From positions 1 to 64,000 of the forward strand of contig CAYROO010000008.1 of assembly GCA_964425915.1 (NCBI GenBank): DNA of 64,000 nt, read 5' to 3'. The position numbers and the translations under genes are program-made. Below the pieces are notes generated by a model that had not been told where the DNA came from, did not search any database, and worked only from the letters and a program-made list of their open reading frames with translations. The stretch comes from Polycyclovorans sp964425915. GTDB taxonomy: Bacteria; Pseudomonadota; Gammaproteobacteria; Nevskiales; Nevskiaceae. Shown here piece by piece: positions 25,692-34,583 of the stretch (its first letter is position 1; every line of letters starts with the position of its first letter).

Positions 25692-26762
25692 CTAGGCCCC
25701 CAACACCGGATAGTCCGTGTACCCCTCCGGCCCCGGGCTGTAGAGCGTGCGCGGGTTCATCTCGTTGAGTGGTGCGCCGCGTGCGAGGCGGGTCACCAGA
25801 TCGGCATTGCCGATGAAGGCGCGACCGAAGGCCACCGCATCCACCCGGCCCTCCGCAATCGCCGCGTTGGCGCTGTCACGGTCGTAGCCGCCATTGCTGA
25901 GGATGGCGCCGGAGAAGTGTGCCCGGGCGATCTCGGCAAGCGTCCGCTCCTCAGGCTGAGCCTGGTCCGCATGGCGCATCTCCAACATCGCCAGCTGGCG
26001 CGCCGCCATCTGCTGCGCCACGTAGGTGACCAGGGCTTCCGGGTTGCTGTCGGACATGTCATTGACCCCCACCAACGGCGAGATGCGTACCGACACCCGG
26101 TCCGCCCCCCAAACCGCGATGGCCTGGTCGGTCACCTCCAGCAGCAGCCGCGCGCGCTTCTCCAGCGTGCCGCCGTAGCCGTCGTTGCGGTCATTGGCGC
26201 CGTCACGCAGGAACTGGTCTACCAGATAGCCGTGGGCGCCGTGAATCTGCACTCCGTCAAAGCCCGCCTGCAGCGCAAATTCGCTGGCGGCGCGAAAGCG
26301 GCCGACGATGCCGGGCAGCTCATCCTCACGCAGACGCCGCGGCGCCTCGTAGGGCTGCTTGCCCTGCGGGGTGCGAATCTGCCCCTCGCGGATGGCGCGA
26401 TCGGTGGACGAGACCGGCTGCACGCCGCCGTTCAACTGCGAGTGCGCGGCGCGGCCCGGATGCCAGATCTGCAACACGATGCGGCCGCCGCGGGCGTGCA
26501 CCGCATCGGTCACCTGGCGCCAGGCCTTTGCACGATCGGCGTCGAAGATGCCGGGTTCTGCCATGAACGCGCTGGCATCGGGCGCCACCATGGTGGCTTC
26601 GGCGATCAATAGCCCGGCATCCGCACGCTGCGCGTAGTACTCGGCCATCAATGCGTTGGGCACATGTTCCACCCCGGCCCGAGTCCGGGTCAGCGGCGCC
26701 ATCACGATTCGGTTGGGCAGCGCCCAGGCGCCGGCCTGGAGCGGGGTGAAGAGGTCGGTCAT
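25692..26762 (-). CDS. Old yellow enzyme family NADH:flavin oxidoreductase
   Basis: A 356-residue FMN-dependent ene-reductase of the NemA/OYE type. The TIM barrel opens with LFTPLQAGAWALPNRIVMAPLTRTRAG. The substrate-binding His pair is in IHGAHGYLVDQFL, followed by NDRNDGYGGTLEKRARLLLEV, and the FMN phosphate loop is around DAVAFGRAFIGNADL. It reduces alpha,beta-unsaturated carbonyls, which could include enone or dienone intermediates of steroid-like substrates. It is transcribed leftward toward the repeat block. Confidence 0.92.
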   Translation of the reverse strand: MTDLFTPLQAGAWALPNRIVMAPLTRTRAGVEHVPNALMAEYYAQRADAGLLIAEATMVAPDASAFMAEPGIFDADRAKAWRQVTDAVHARGGRIVLQIWHPGRAAHSQLNGGVQPVSSTDRAIREGQIRTPQGKQPYEAPRRLREDELPGIVGRFRAASEFALQAGFDGVQIHGAHGYLVDQFLRDGANDRNDGYGGTLEKRARLLLEVTDQAIAVWGADRVSVRISPLVGVNDMSDSNPEALVTYVAQQMAARQLAMLEMRHADQAQPEERTLAEIARAHFSGAILSNGGYDRDSANAAIAEGRVDAVAFGRAFIGNADLVTRLARGAPLNEMNPRTLYSPGPEGYTDYPVLGA

Positions 26763-26810
26763 GTGCAGCCTGGAACAGGGGTGGCCTCCAGAGGTGGAGG
26801 CGTACCGGCT

Positions 26811-27317
26811 TCATTCAAGTGGCAGGTCTTGCTGCGGGGCCCGAACCAACAGAAACGGGAACGAGAAGTACCGCAGCAGCGGCAGATTGATCACCGTCAT
26901 ACACAGCCAGGTTTGCGCATCCAATACCCGCACTTCGTCGCGAACCCACCGCCAGGGGACCGGCGCGGCGCGCCCGCCTTCCGGCAGGTAGTGCAGCGCC
27001 AGCCCGTCACGGCCGTCCACCTGCGAGGGCCCGGCCACTAGGCGCATCGTCAGGCGCTGCTGCAGCCGGCCCCGGCGACGCACGATATTGGTGGCGGTCT
27101 CTCCAGACAGGAAACGCTTGCCCAGCCAGCCGCCCAAGCCCGCCAGCGCCAGGCTCGGTGGCGCACTCCAGCGAAGCCAGGCGGGGCCAACAAAACGGGC
27201 CCTGAAAAAACCGTGGCACTCGGACGCCGCGGGCGGCGTCAGTGTCCGGAAGCGGGCCTTCAGGCGCGCCAGCGAGGCTTGGCGCAAGGCGTCTGCTTCA
27301 GCGGGCACGGCGGGCAT
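26811..27317 (-). CDS. Uncharacterised protein
   Basis: A 168-residue protein that I do not recognise. It has no signal peptide. A basic helical N-terminus (residues 1-25) is followed by a beta-rich body with GETATNIVRRRGRLQQRLTMRL and a C-terminal hydrophobic stretch (MTVINLPLLRYFSFPFLLV). The ATG at 27317 overlaps the end of the upstream membrane-protein gene by 20 bases, so they are probably co-translated. It may act at the membrane with that protein. Confidence 0.6.
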   Translation of the reverse strand: MPAVPAEADALRQASLARLKARFRTLTPPAASECHGFFRARFVGPAWLRWSAPPSLALAGLGGWLGKRFLSGETATNIVRRRGRLQQRLTMRLVAGPSQVDGRDGLALHYLPEGGRAAPVPWRWVRDEVRVLDAQTWLCMTVINLPLLRYFSFPFLLVRAPQQDLPLE

Positions 27318-27696
27318 GGATTTCCACCAGGCTGCCGCCCACTTCGCTGACCACGAACAGCAGCACCACCGGCGACAGGCCCTCACCCAGCACGTAGTAC
27401 AGGATCAGCGCCGCCACCGCCCAGCGGGCGATGATGTTGTAGCGAATCAACAGGTCGGCCCGGGTCCGCAGGATGGCGAAGTTCCAGCACACGCCCAACA
27501 CCCCCGCGAGGTTCACCAGGAACATGGCGAACGGCGAGAACGGCTCGATGGGTGCGGCCAGACCGGTGATCACACCCAGGTAGCTCACCAGCGCAATGAA
27601 GCCGTGCGACAGCCCCGGCACCGCCAGAATGCCGGTCACCAACAGATCGAAACTGCCTACCGCCCGCAAGGCGGGACTTGCCGTCACCGTCTTCAT
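27298..27696 (-). CDS. Small integral membrane protein
   Basis: A 132-residue protein with about four hydrophobic helices (for example FDLLVTGILAVPGLSHGFIALV, FAMFLVNLAGVLGVCWNFAIL, WAVAALILYYVLGEGLSPVVLLFV). The start at 27696 has AGGAG at seven bases, better than the ATG at 27717. Family not recognised. It overlaps the gene at 26811-27317 by 20 bases. Confidence 0.7.
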   Translation of the reverse strand: MKTVTASPALRAVGSFDLLVTGILAVPGLSHGFIALVSYLGVITGLAAPIEPFSPFAMFLVNLAGVLGVCWNFAILRTRADLLIRYNIIARWAVAALILYYVLGEGLSPVVLLFVVSEVGGSLVEIHARRAR

Positions 27697-27757
27697 CAGC
27701 GCACTCCTGTGTGTCATGGGCCGGCCGCGCAGCAAAGCTGACAGCGACCAGGCCTGA

Positions 27758-28573
27758 TTATCGCCGCAAATCACGCCGCCACGGCTGCAGCTTGGCCGCC
27801 AGGCCTGCCGCCGTCAGCGTGCCCAGGTGGGTATCCCGCAGGGCCCCGTCCGCATCAAAGAACAAAGTGGCGGGGATGGCGTTCGTGCGGATGGCATCGC
27901 CCATCGCCGCCTCGGCATCCAGCACCACGTTGTCCAATGACAGCCCGGCGCGCGCCAGATAGGTCTGAACCACATCGCCCGTTTCGCCCTGATTGACGAA
28001 TACGAAGTGCACGCCGGGATGCTGCGCCTGCGCCGCCGCCAGCACCGGCATTTCGCGGCGGCAGGGCGGGCACCAGGTGGCCCACAGATTCAGCACCACC
28101 GGTTGGCCGGCGAAGTCCGCCAGGGACACCGGCTGCCCCTGCAGACTGACCAGCGCTGTGTCCGGCATCACCAGGGTGCGTTGCTGATAGGCACGCAAGC
28201 CGAGCCCCAGCCCCCACCACACCAGCACCCCCAACAGCGATGCCGCCAACAGCGGTGCTCGCATTTCCGGCCGCGCGCGGCTGCGCCAAAGCGCGAATAC
28301 CAGCGCCGCGGAAATGCCCACCCACGGCAGGAAGCCGCCGTCCTGAATCATCACGATACTCAGCGGCTCCGCCGCATACAGCGGCCACCAGCGCACCACG
28401 AACGCCAGGCGCGCCACCACCACGGCGAGCATCAGCAGATCCAGCAGCGCGGACACCAGCGATCGCGCCGCGCCCTCGCGCCCACGGCTCGCCATCACCG
28501 CCACACCCAAGGCCATGGCAAAGGCCATCATCACCCACACAGCGGTCATCGGGAACGGGCCGAGGCTGAGCAT
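27758..28573 (-). CDS. TlpA-type thiol-disulfide reductase fused to an Lgt-like membrane domain
   Basis: A 271-residue protein with two parts. The first about 120 residues form three or four membrane helices resembling the start of prolipoprotein diacylglyceryl transferase (ARLAFVVRWWPLYAAEPLSI, IQDGGFLPWVG). The remainder is a thioredoxin/TlpA domain facing the periplasm with the redox motif WCPPC in LWATWCPPCRREMP and the cis-Pro loop AIPATLFFDADG. Such fusions serve cytochrome c or periplasmic disulfide reduction, which suits a genome with a cbb3 oxidase. The start is uncertain: 28573 was chosen, 28549 is an alternative, and neither has a good ribosome-binding site. Confidence 0.82.
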   Translation of the reverse strand: MLSLGPFPMTAVWVMMAFAMALGVAVMASRGREGAARSLVSALLDLLMLAVVVARLAFVVRWWPLYAAEPLSIVMIQDGGFLPWVGISAALVFALWRSRARPEMRAPLLAASLLGVLVWWGLGLGLRAYQQRTLVMPDTALVSLQGQPVSLADFAGQPVVLNLWATWCPPCRREMPVLAAAQAQHPGVHFVFVNQGETGDVVQTYLARAGLSLDNVVLDAEAAMGDAIRTNAIPATLFFDADGALRDTHLGTLTAAGLAAKLQPWRRDLRR

Positions 28574-28688
28574 GGGGAATGGGCGGCACGCCAATCGAGG
28601 AGGGCTATCTACTGTATCGGGGATGCCGTTTTTTCGAACGCACTTGCCGCCGTTATTCTCACAACGCTGCATTCGATATGCGTCAGGT

Positions 28689-28907
28689 ATGGCAGTGACG
28701 ACAACGGCGACGCTTTCCAGCAGATTTCAAATTCTGGTGCCCAAGCCCGTGCGGGACGCGCTGCAGTTGAAGGCCGGACAGTCGTTCGTCTTTATGCCCA
28801 AGGGCCAGGGTGTTTTGTTGATGCCGGCGCCGGAACTGGCCGAGTTGGCCGGCATCGCCAAGGGCGCGCGTAAAACCGGCTACCGCGACCGAGCAGCCCG
28901 CCACTGA
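28689..28907 (+). CDS. AbrB/MazE-like (SpoVT) DNA-binding protein, orphan
   Basis: A 72-residue swapped-hairpin DNA-binding protein: TTTATLSSRFQILVPKPVRDALQLKAGQSFVFMPKGQGVLLMP. This fold is typical of VapB/MazE antitoxins, which are normally followed by a PIN or MazF toxin gene. Here no toxin frame follows; the next gene is on the opposite strand. The ATG at 28689 was chosen because the family fold begins immediately. It may be a solitary regulator or a relic of a toxin-antitoxin pair. Confidence 0.75.
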   Translation: MAVTTTATLSSRFQILVPKPVRDALQLKAGQSFVFMPKGQGVLLMPAPELAELAGIAKGARKTGYRDRAARH

Positions 28908-28964
28908 TCGTATTGCACGTCGTCAGCCTGTGGCCGAAGGGTAGTCGCCGTGTGTGGTTAATGG

Positions 28965-29837
28965 TCAGCCCGGTATCAGGCGATTGAAGCCGTAGAGGTA
29001 GCAGCCTTCGGCGAAGGGATGGGACTCGACCCCCGTGAGTCCGTCGTCACACAGCCACACGGCCAGCGCAGCGCCATCGTTGCTGCTGAGTATCCGTCCT
29101 TCCAAGCCGGCCGATGCCAAGACCCAGTGGCCAAAGCCCTGTGAGGCAAAAGGAAGTGCGCCGCCGTCGATGTCGGAAAAGGCGCAGTTGTTGCCGTCAC
29201 ACATCATGGAGGCTGACGTGGCCGCGCCCGCCCTCGTTATCGGATCGTAGGCGACGCGATATCCCGCCCATTCCCCATCGAGATCCGCGGGTCCGGCATA
29301 GCCGTCCGGCACGCTTTGGCATGAAGCACCGGTCGGGAAGTCGTCCGCTGGCACCATGGCACCCATTTCGAGGTCACGCAGCGCATGCGACCCCAGCAAG
29401 GCCGTCTCACTGCTGAATTGCACCAGGCGTCCGTTGGCAAGCGGTACCACCAAGCCGACCTCGATGGCTTGCGATCCCGGCACACTGCGGTCGTCCAGTG
29501 CGAACCCCTCGCCTTCCAGCGCGACCAAGCACAGTGAGCCGCCCGGTAACTGTGCACACCACCGTGAGGCCGAGGCCTCGGTGATCACGCCGCCGTCCTG
29601 CGCCACCGAACGCTCCGCAGACGCGCGATCCACTGGCAACTGCCGATAGCAGATGCGCTCTGGTGCGCCCGTGTCGATCCCGGGCCCATCCGCAAGCGGC
29701 CCGCGAAAGTCCCCGGCGACCGCGGCCGAATAGGCCTCGAACAAGGGATCCGCGGGTGAGGTGCCATCGCCACCCCCGCTACCACCCCCGCACCCCACCA
29801 GCGCCGCAGACAGCAGCATCAAAAAAGTATGTCTCAT
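28965..29837 (-). CDS. Predicted lipoprotein of unknown function
   Basis: A 290-residue exported lipoprotein. The signal peptide ends in the lipobox LVGC (about residues 13-16), followed by a Gly/Ser-rich tether (GGGSGGGDG). The mature part contains several Cys likely to form periplasmic disulfides. No family was recognised. It is divergent from the TauD-like gene with an 89-base gap, so promoters for both must lie there. Confidence 0.72.
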   Translation of the reverse strand: MRHTFLMLLSAALVGCGGGSGGGDGTSPADPLFEAYSAAVAGDFRGPLADGPGIDTGAPERICYRQLPVDRASAERSVAQDGGVITEASASRWCAQLPGGSLCLVALEGEGFALDDRSVPGSQAIEVGLVVPLANGRLVQFSSETALLGSHALRDLEMGAMVPADDFPTGASCQSVPDGYAGPADLDGEWAGYRVAYDPITRAGAATSASMMCDGNNCAFSDIDGGALPFASQGFGHWVLASAGLEGRILSSNDGAALAVWLCDDGLTGVESHPFAEGCYLYGFNRLIPG

Positions 29838-29926
29838 ACAGATGAAGACGCACGGGCGCACAGAATCCGCACCGCCAGGGTGTAGGCTTCGCCCAAATAC
29901 CACACCGCAGCCCGAGGAGATCACCC

Positions 29927-30793
29927 ATGTCCGATGCGGATCGCACCGCGCCGACCGCCCTGCAGGTCACGCCCTCCGGCCAGGCCTGTGGTGCCAGCGT
30001 GACCGGCGTCGATCTGTCGCAGCCGCTGGCCGCCGACACCGTGGCCGCCCTCCGCAGCGCCTGGTTGGAACATCACGTGCTGGCCTTCCCCGACCAACAC
30101 CTCAGCGACGACGATCTGGAGCGCTTCACCACCTACTTCGGCGACTTCGGCGACGACCCCTTCATCGCCCCCATCCCCGGCCGCCAGCACATCATCGCGG
30201 TGGAGCGGCGGGCCGATGAAAAGTCACCCCTGTTTGCCGAAGCCTGGCATAGCGACTGGAGCTTTCAGGCGCGGCCGCCATCCGGCACCTGCCTGTACGG
30301 CATCACCATTCCACCGGTGGGCGGTGACACCCTGTTCGCCAACCAACACGCCGCACTCGACGCCATGCCCGCCGAGCTGCGCGCCCGTATCGAAGGCCGC
30401 ATCGCCATCCACTCTGCCAAGCGCGCCTACGCCCCGGATGGCATGTACGGCAACCACGATGCCAAGGACCGCTCGATGGTGATCCTACCCTCCAAGGACG
30501 CCGAAAATACCCAGCTGCACCCGCTGATCCGCAAGCACCCGGAAACCGGCCGCGAAGGCCTGTTCAGCTGCTTTGGCTACATCATCGGCATCGACGGCAT
30601 GGCCGACGCCGAGGCCATGCAACTGCTGATGGCGCTCTACCAGTGGCAAACCCGCGAGCAATTCCAGTACCGCCACCGCTGGCAGCCCAACATGCTGGTG
30701 ATGTGGGACAACCGCTCCGTACTGCACGCCGCCACCGGCGGTTACGCCGGGCATGACCGACTGCTGCATCGGACGACGATTGCGGCGGTGTAG
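29927..30793 (+). CDS. TauD/TfdA family Fe(II)/2-oxoglutarate dioxygenase
   Basis: A 288-residue jelly-roll dioxygenase. The iron facial triad is visible as HSD in EAWHSDWSF and a distal His in DRLLHRTTIAAV; the 2-oxoglutarate-binding Arg is probably in HRTT. GAGGAGA precedes the ATG. The N-terminal ACGASVTGVDLSQPL is typical of TauD-like enzymes. Substrates of this family range from taurine to aromatic and sterol-like acids; none can be assigned. A stretch of about 120 bases after the stop shows nothing recognisable. Confidence 0.9.
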   Translation: MSDADRTAPTALQVTPSGQACGASVTGVDLSQPLAADTVAALRSAWLEHHVLAFPDQHLSDDDLERFTTYFGDFGDDPFIAPIPGRQHIIAVERRADEKSPLFAEAWHSDWSFQARPPSGTCLYGITIPPVGGDTLFANQHAALDAMPAELRARIEGRIAIHSAKRAYAPDGMYGNHDAKDRSMVILPSKDAENTQLHPLIRKHPETGREGLFSCFGYIIGIDGMADAEAMQLLMALYQWQTREQFQYRHRWQPNMLVMWDNRSVLHAATGGYAGHDRLLHRTTIAAV

Positions 30794-30913
30794 CCCCTCA
30801 CGCGCCCCCGGCCCCGTTGCGCCGCTCACCCTGAGTCTGCAGCCCACCGACCCTGAAGCCCGATCACGTCCGGCAGGACGCGGTGCCGATAGGGGGCGCG
30901 GCGGCGCGCTTAC

Positions 30914-33382
30914 TCACGCCGCCTTGCGTTCGCGGAAGAACCACGCCCCCAGCGCCGGCAGCACGCAGATGGCCGCCAGCATGTTGACCAGGAACATGAA
31001 GGCCAGCAGCAGCCCCATGTCGGCCTGGAACTTGAGGGCCGAGAACATCCAGGTGGCCACGCCCACCGACATGGTGATGGCGGTGAATACGGCGGCGCTG
31101 CCGCGCTCCACCATGGCGCGCTCGAAGGCTTCGCGGAAGGCCACGGTGGGGTCGGCCATATGGTGCTGGATGCGTTCGAACAGGTAGAGGCCGTAGTCGA
31201 CGCCGACGCCGACACCCAGCGCGATCACCGGTAGCGTGGCCACCTTCAGGCCGATGTCGAGCATGGCCATGAGGCCGTTACAGAACACGCAGACCATGGT
31301 CAGCGGAATCATCACGCAGACCACCGCGATCCAGGAACGGAAGGTCACCAGGCAGAACAGCACCAGGGCGCCGAAGATGGACAGCAGCATGCGCGCTTCG
31401 GCGGCGCCCACGGCTTCGTTGGTGGCGGCCATGACGCCGACGTTGCCGCTGGCCAGGCGCAGGTTCACGCCCTCCACCGGGTTGTCGGCGATGAAGGCTT
31501 TCAGCTCGTTCATGGCGTGGGCGATGGTGGCGCCCTCATGGTCCTTCATGAAGATCAGCACCTGGATGGCCTTGCAGCCTTCGGTATTGAGGCCCAGGTT
31601 GGGGTCGAAGGCCTTGGAGCCGGTGGACAGGCCCACCTGGGTGCGCGGCAGCGCCGCCCAGCGCGGGTTGCCTTCGTTGAAGGCCGAGATCACCAGCTTG
31701 CCGACACCGGCAACGCTGACCACCGACTGCACGCCCTCGATGCCTCGCACGTACAACTCCAGGCGGTCGAGCAGGCCCACCACCTCATGGTGCAGACAGG
31801 AATCGCCCTCGAACGCCTTGGCCTCAGCGATCACCGTCAGCACGTCGACGCCGATGTCGTAGCTGGCGGCGATCTTGGCGCTGTCACGGTTGTAGCGGCT
31901 GTCCTCGTGCAGTTCGGGTACGCCCTGTCCGGTGTCGCCGATGACGAGGTCGCGGCTTTCCCAGGTGGCGGCGGCCAGCAGCACCAGGCTCACGCCAAAC
32001 ACGATGAGCGCGCAGCGCGGTTCGGCGCAGGCGCCGATCATGCGGATCAATTTGCTGCGGCCGCGCTGCTCGGCGCGCTCGGCATGGGCGCGGCTGCTGT
32101 CTTCCAAGCTCAGGTAGCTGAGCAGGATGGGCAGGATCATCTTGTTGGTGATGATCATCAGCAGCACGCCCAAACAGGCGGTGATGCCCAGCTCATGGAC
32201 GATGGGAATATCGATGAACATGATGACGCCGAAGCCCAAGGCCTCGGTCAGCAAGGCCACGGCCCCAGGGATGAACAGCTTGGTGAAGGCGCCATGAGCG
32301 GCTTCCGGCGCGGTCTTGCCGGTCATCACTTCGGTGCGCCAGGCGCTGGTCATCTGCACGGCGTGCGAGACGCCGATGGAGAAGATCAGGAACGGTACCA
32401 GAATCGACATGGGGTCGATGCCATAGCCGATCAGCGGCAGTACGCCGATCAGCCACAGCACCGGCAACATCGCCACCACCAGGCCCACCACGGTGATACG
32501 CACCGAACGCGTGTACCAGTAAAGCAGTACCACAGTGATGACGAAGGCCAGGGCGAAAAAGGCGAACACGCCAATCAGGCCCTTGATGACATCGCCCAGC
32601 AGGCGAGAGAAGCCGATGATGTTGACTTCGATGTTCTCGCTTTCAAACTGCTCGCGGATCTCTTCCAGCTTCTTCTGCACTTCCCAGTAGTCGACCTTGA
32701 CGCCCGCCTCCGGGTCGTACTCGTGCAGATCGGCACGAATCATCGCGCCCTTCAGATCGTTGGCGACCAGCTGCCCGATCTGCCCGGAGTGCTCCACATT
32801 CTTGCGGACGCGGTCCAGTTCCTCGGGCGTGCCGGAGTAGCGCGCCGGCACTACCGGCTCGCCCTTGAACCCGGCTTCGGTGATCTCGATGTAATAGACG
32901 TTGGGGGTGAAGATGGACGACACCTTGGTGCGGTTGATGCCTGGGATGAAGAACACTTCATCGGTGGCCTGGCGCAGCGCCTCCATGAACTCGGGGTTGT
33001 AGATGTCGTCGTAGCAGGGCTCAGCACTGCCATCCATGGCGAGACCTTGTGCTTCGTCGGGCTGCCCGGCCCGGCCATCCCTGGCCGGTCGTTCGTCGGC
33101 GTTGCGAGTGTCACTGGCACTCGCAGAGCACGCCGTGTCACTCACCCATCGCAAGTTCACCAGGATGGTATTGGCGCCTGAGAAGTCGTCCATGTAGGCC
33201 ATCATGGTCTGCATGTACTCGTGCTTAACCGGGATCAGCTTGAGGAAGCCGGGGTCCAGTCGCACCTGTGTGGCGCTGATGCCGAAGCCGACCGTCACCA
33301 GGGCGAAGAACACCCCGAGGCTGCGGCGCCAGGTCATCAAAAAGTCGGCGCAGCGCGCCACGAACGCGTCGCTGCGACTCAT
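30914..33382 (-). CDS. MMPL/RND superfamily transporter
   Basis: An 822-residue inner-membrane transporter with the RND repeat: one helix, a large periplasmic loop, a five-helix block (about 250-430), then the same again (about 440-815). It resembles hopanoid/lipid RND transporters that accompany DUF1329 and YCF48 proteins. Its start overlaps the stop of the YCF48 gene (ATGA). Residues about 80-125 (Ser/Ala/Asp-rich, SDTACSASASDTRNADERPA onward) interrupt a conserved loop between LVNLRW and DIYNPEF. They are encoded by palindromic repeat DNA related to the block at 25433-25683. Confidence 0.88.
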   Translation of the reverse strand: MSRSDAFVARCADFLMTWRRSLGVFFALVTVGFGISATQVRLDPGFLKLIPVKHEYMQTMMAYMDDFSGANTILVNLRWVSDTACSASASDTRNADERPARDGRAGQPDEAQGLAMDGSAEPCYDDIYNPEFMEALRQATDEVFFIPGINRTKVSSIFTPNVYYIEITEAGFKGEPVVPARYSGTPEELDRVRKNVEHSGQIGQLVANDLKGAMIRADLHEYDPEAGVKVDYWEVQKKLEEIREQFESENIEVNIIGFSRLLGDVIKGLIGVFAFFALAFVITVVLLYWYTRSVRITVVGLVVAMLPVLWLIGVLPLIGYGIDPMSILVPFLIFSIGVSHAVQMTSAWRTEVMTGKTAPEAAHGAFTKLFIPGAVALLTEALGFGVIMFIDIPIVHELGITACLGVLLMIITNKMILPILLSYLSLEDSSRAHAERAEQRGRSKLIRMIGACAEPRCALIVFGVSLVLLAAATWESRDLVIGDTGQGVPELHEDSRYNRDSAKIAASYDIGVDVLTVIAEAKAFEGDSCLHHEVVGLLDRLELYVRGIEGVQSVVSVAGVGKLVISAFNEGNPRWAALPRTQVGLSTGSKAFDPNLGLNTEGCKAIQVLIFMKDHEGATIAHAMNELKAFIADNPVEGVNLRLASGNVGVMAATNEAVGAAEARMLLSIFGALVLFCLVTFRSWIAVVCVMIPLTMVCVFCNGLMAMLDIGLKVATLPVIALGVGVGVDYGLYLFERIQHHMADPTVAFREAFERAMVERGSAAVFTAITMSVGVATWMFSALKFQADMGLLLAFMFLVNMLAAICVLPALGAWFFRERKAA
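33010..33142 (-). repeat. Palindromic repeat element inside the MMPL gene
   Basis: About 133 bases encoding residues 80-125 of the transporter carry a full CGAACGR-hairpin unit: CGAACGA (33089-33095, minus strand) followed by CCGGCCAGGGATGGCCGG (33071-33088). A second GGA-loop hairpin, GCCATGGATGGC, lies at 33029-33040, and a 7-bp stem lies at 33104-33124. The octamer GTGTCACT occurs twice at one end (33108-33115, 33135-33142). The length keeps the frame open. Confidence 0.65.
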
Positions 33383-34482
33383 TCCGTGTCTCCGTTGAGG
33401 GTTTGCACCCGCAGGCCCTTGTCACCCGCGGTGATGACACGGCCGTTGCCCAGCGACAGCACATCGGCCAGGTTAGCGCGGTCACCCGGGGTGGCCGCCG
33501 TGAAGGTCTTGCCATCGTCGTCCGACAGCCACACGCTGTTGCTGGCGCCCACCAGCACGATGCGGTTGCCGGGCAAGCTCACACCGCCAAACAGCGACAG
33601 CGTCTCCGGCACCTGGGCTTGGGTCCAGCTCTGGCCGTTGTCGGTGCTGCGGAAGACATGCCCGCGCATGCCGTACACCAGCAGAGCGTCCTGCGGCGTC
33701 ACCAGCGCGCCGAAGAAGGAGCCTGCGTAAATCTCCTCGAGCGGGGTCCAGCTGTCGCCGTTATCGATGGACCGCGCCAGCAGGCCGCGCTCGCCCACCA
33801 GCAGGAGCGATCCGTCGGGCGCGGTGATCAGGGCGTTGAGATGCAGCCCCCCGATGCCCACGTCCTCCTCGAAGCCAGCAAACGGATCGAAGGGGTCGGC
33901 TTCCTCCACCGGCTCCGCCACCTCAGGCGCATTCGCCGTTTCCACCAGCGGCTGCGGCGCCCAGGTTTGGCCATTGTCGGTCGATACCAGGAACAGGCCA
34001 AAGGCGCCGAAGGCGAACAGGCGCCCGTCAAAGGGGCCGGCAATGCCCAGCAACGGGTCCGGCCGGTCTTCGCTGTAGTGGACTTCGTTCCAAGTGCGCC
34101 CCGCGTCCTCGCTGCGCACGATCCAGCCGTCGTGACCGACGGCCACCGCCACCTGCGGCGACAGGCTCACCACCTGCGTGAAGGTGGACTGCCGGTCGGG
34201 GGTCACCGTGGCCAAGGTCCAAGGACCCTCAGCGCCCTCGCCCACCAGGATGTGACCGAGCTCGCCCACCGCGATCAGACGCTGGCCCGCCTGCGTGACC
34301 CCGGTGACCAGCAAGCCGTCCGGCCGCACCTCGGTCGGCGCAAAGGGCGGCGGCGGCCGGATTGAGAACGAATACAGAGCGGCCAGGATGACCAGGGCCG
34401 ATATCACCAACGCAGGGCCACCGCCCAGCACGCTGTAGCTCGGGCGCTGCGCCTGTGCGCCGCCCTGACTGCTACCTGCCAT
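33379..34482 (-). CDS. YCF48/BNR-repeat membrane-anchored protein
   Basis: A 367-residue protein with one N-terminal anchor (about residues 24-40), a Pro-rich linker and a beta-propeller of YCF48/BNR repeats. The repeats are visible as S.D.G.TW motifs (SEDAGRTWNEV, STDNGQTWAP, SIDNGDSWTP, STDNGQSWTQ, SDDDGKTF). An acidic insert (EVAEPVEEADPFDPFAGFEED, near residue 190) sits between two blades. It is coupled to the MMPL gene by a four-base ATGA overlap. In similar clusters this pair comes with DUF1329, suggesting a trans-envelope carrier system for a hydrophobic compound. Confidence 0.85.
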   Translation of the reverse strand: MAGSSQGGAQAQRPSYSVLGGGPALVISALVILAALYSFSIRPPPPFAPTEVRPDGLLVTGVTQAGQRLIAVGELGHILVGEGAEGPWTLATVTPDRQSTFTQVVSLSPQVAVAVGHDGWIVRSEDAGRTWNEVHYSEDRPDPLLGIAGPFDGRLFAFGAFGLFLVSTDNGQTWAPQPLVETANAPEVAEPVEEADPFDPFAGFEEDVGIGGLHLNALITAPDGSLLLVGERGLLARSIDNGDSWTPLEEIYAGSFFGALVTPQDALLVYGMRGHVFRSTDNGQSWTQAQVPETLSLFGGVSLPGNRIVLVGASNSVWLSDDDGKTFTAATPGDRANLADVLSLGNGRVITAGDKGLRVQTLNGDTE

Positions 34483-34583
34483 GCCTTCCCCTCCTCATGA
34501 ACCTCTTTAGTGCGCTCTTTGTACGGGAAGCTTCCGGTTACGGGCTTCGTCCGTTCGGCGCAGGGCGGTCCCGAGGAGCGGGC

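Noticed and set aside
28689..28970. A complete toxin-antitoxin pair
   Set aside because: Only the AbrB/MazE-like half is present; fewer than 60 bases remain before a gene on the other strand and no PIN/MazF motif is visible.
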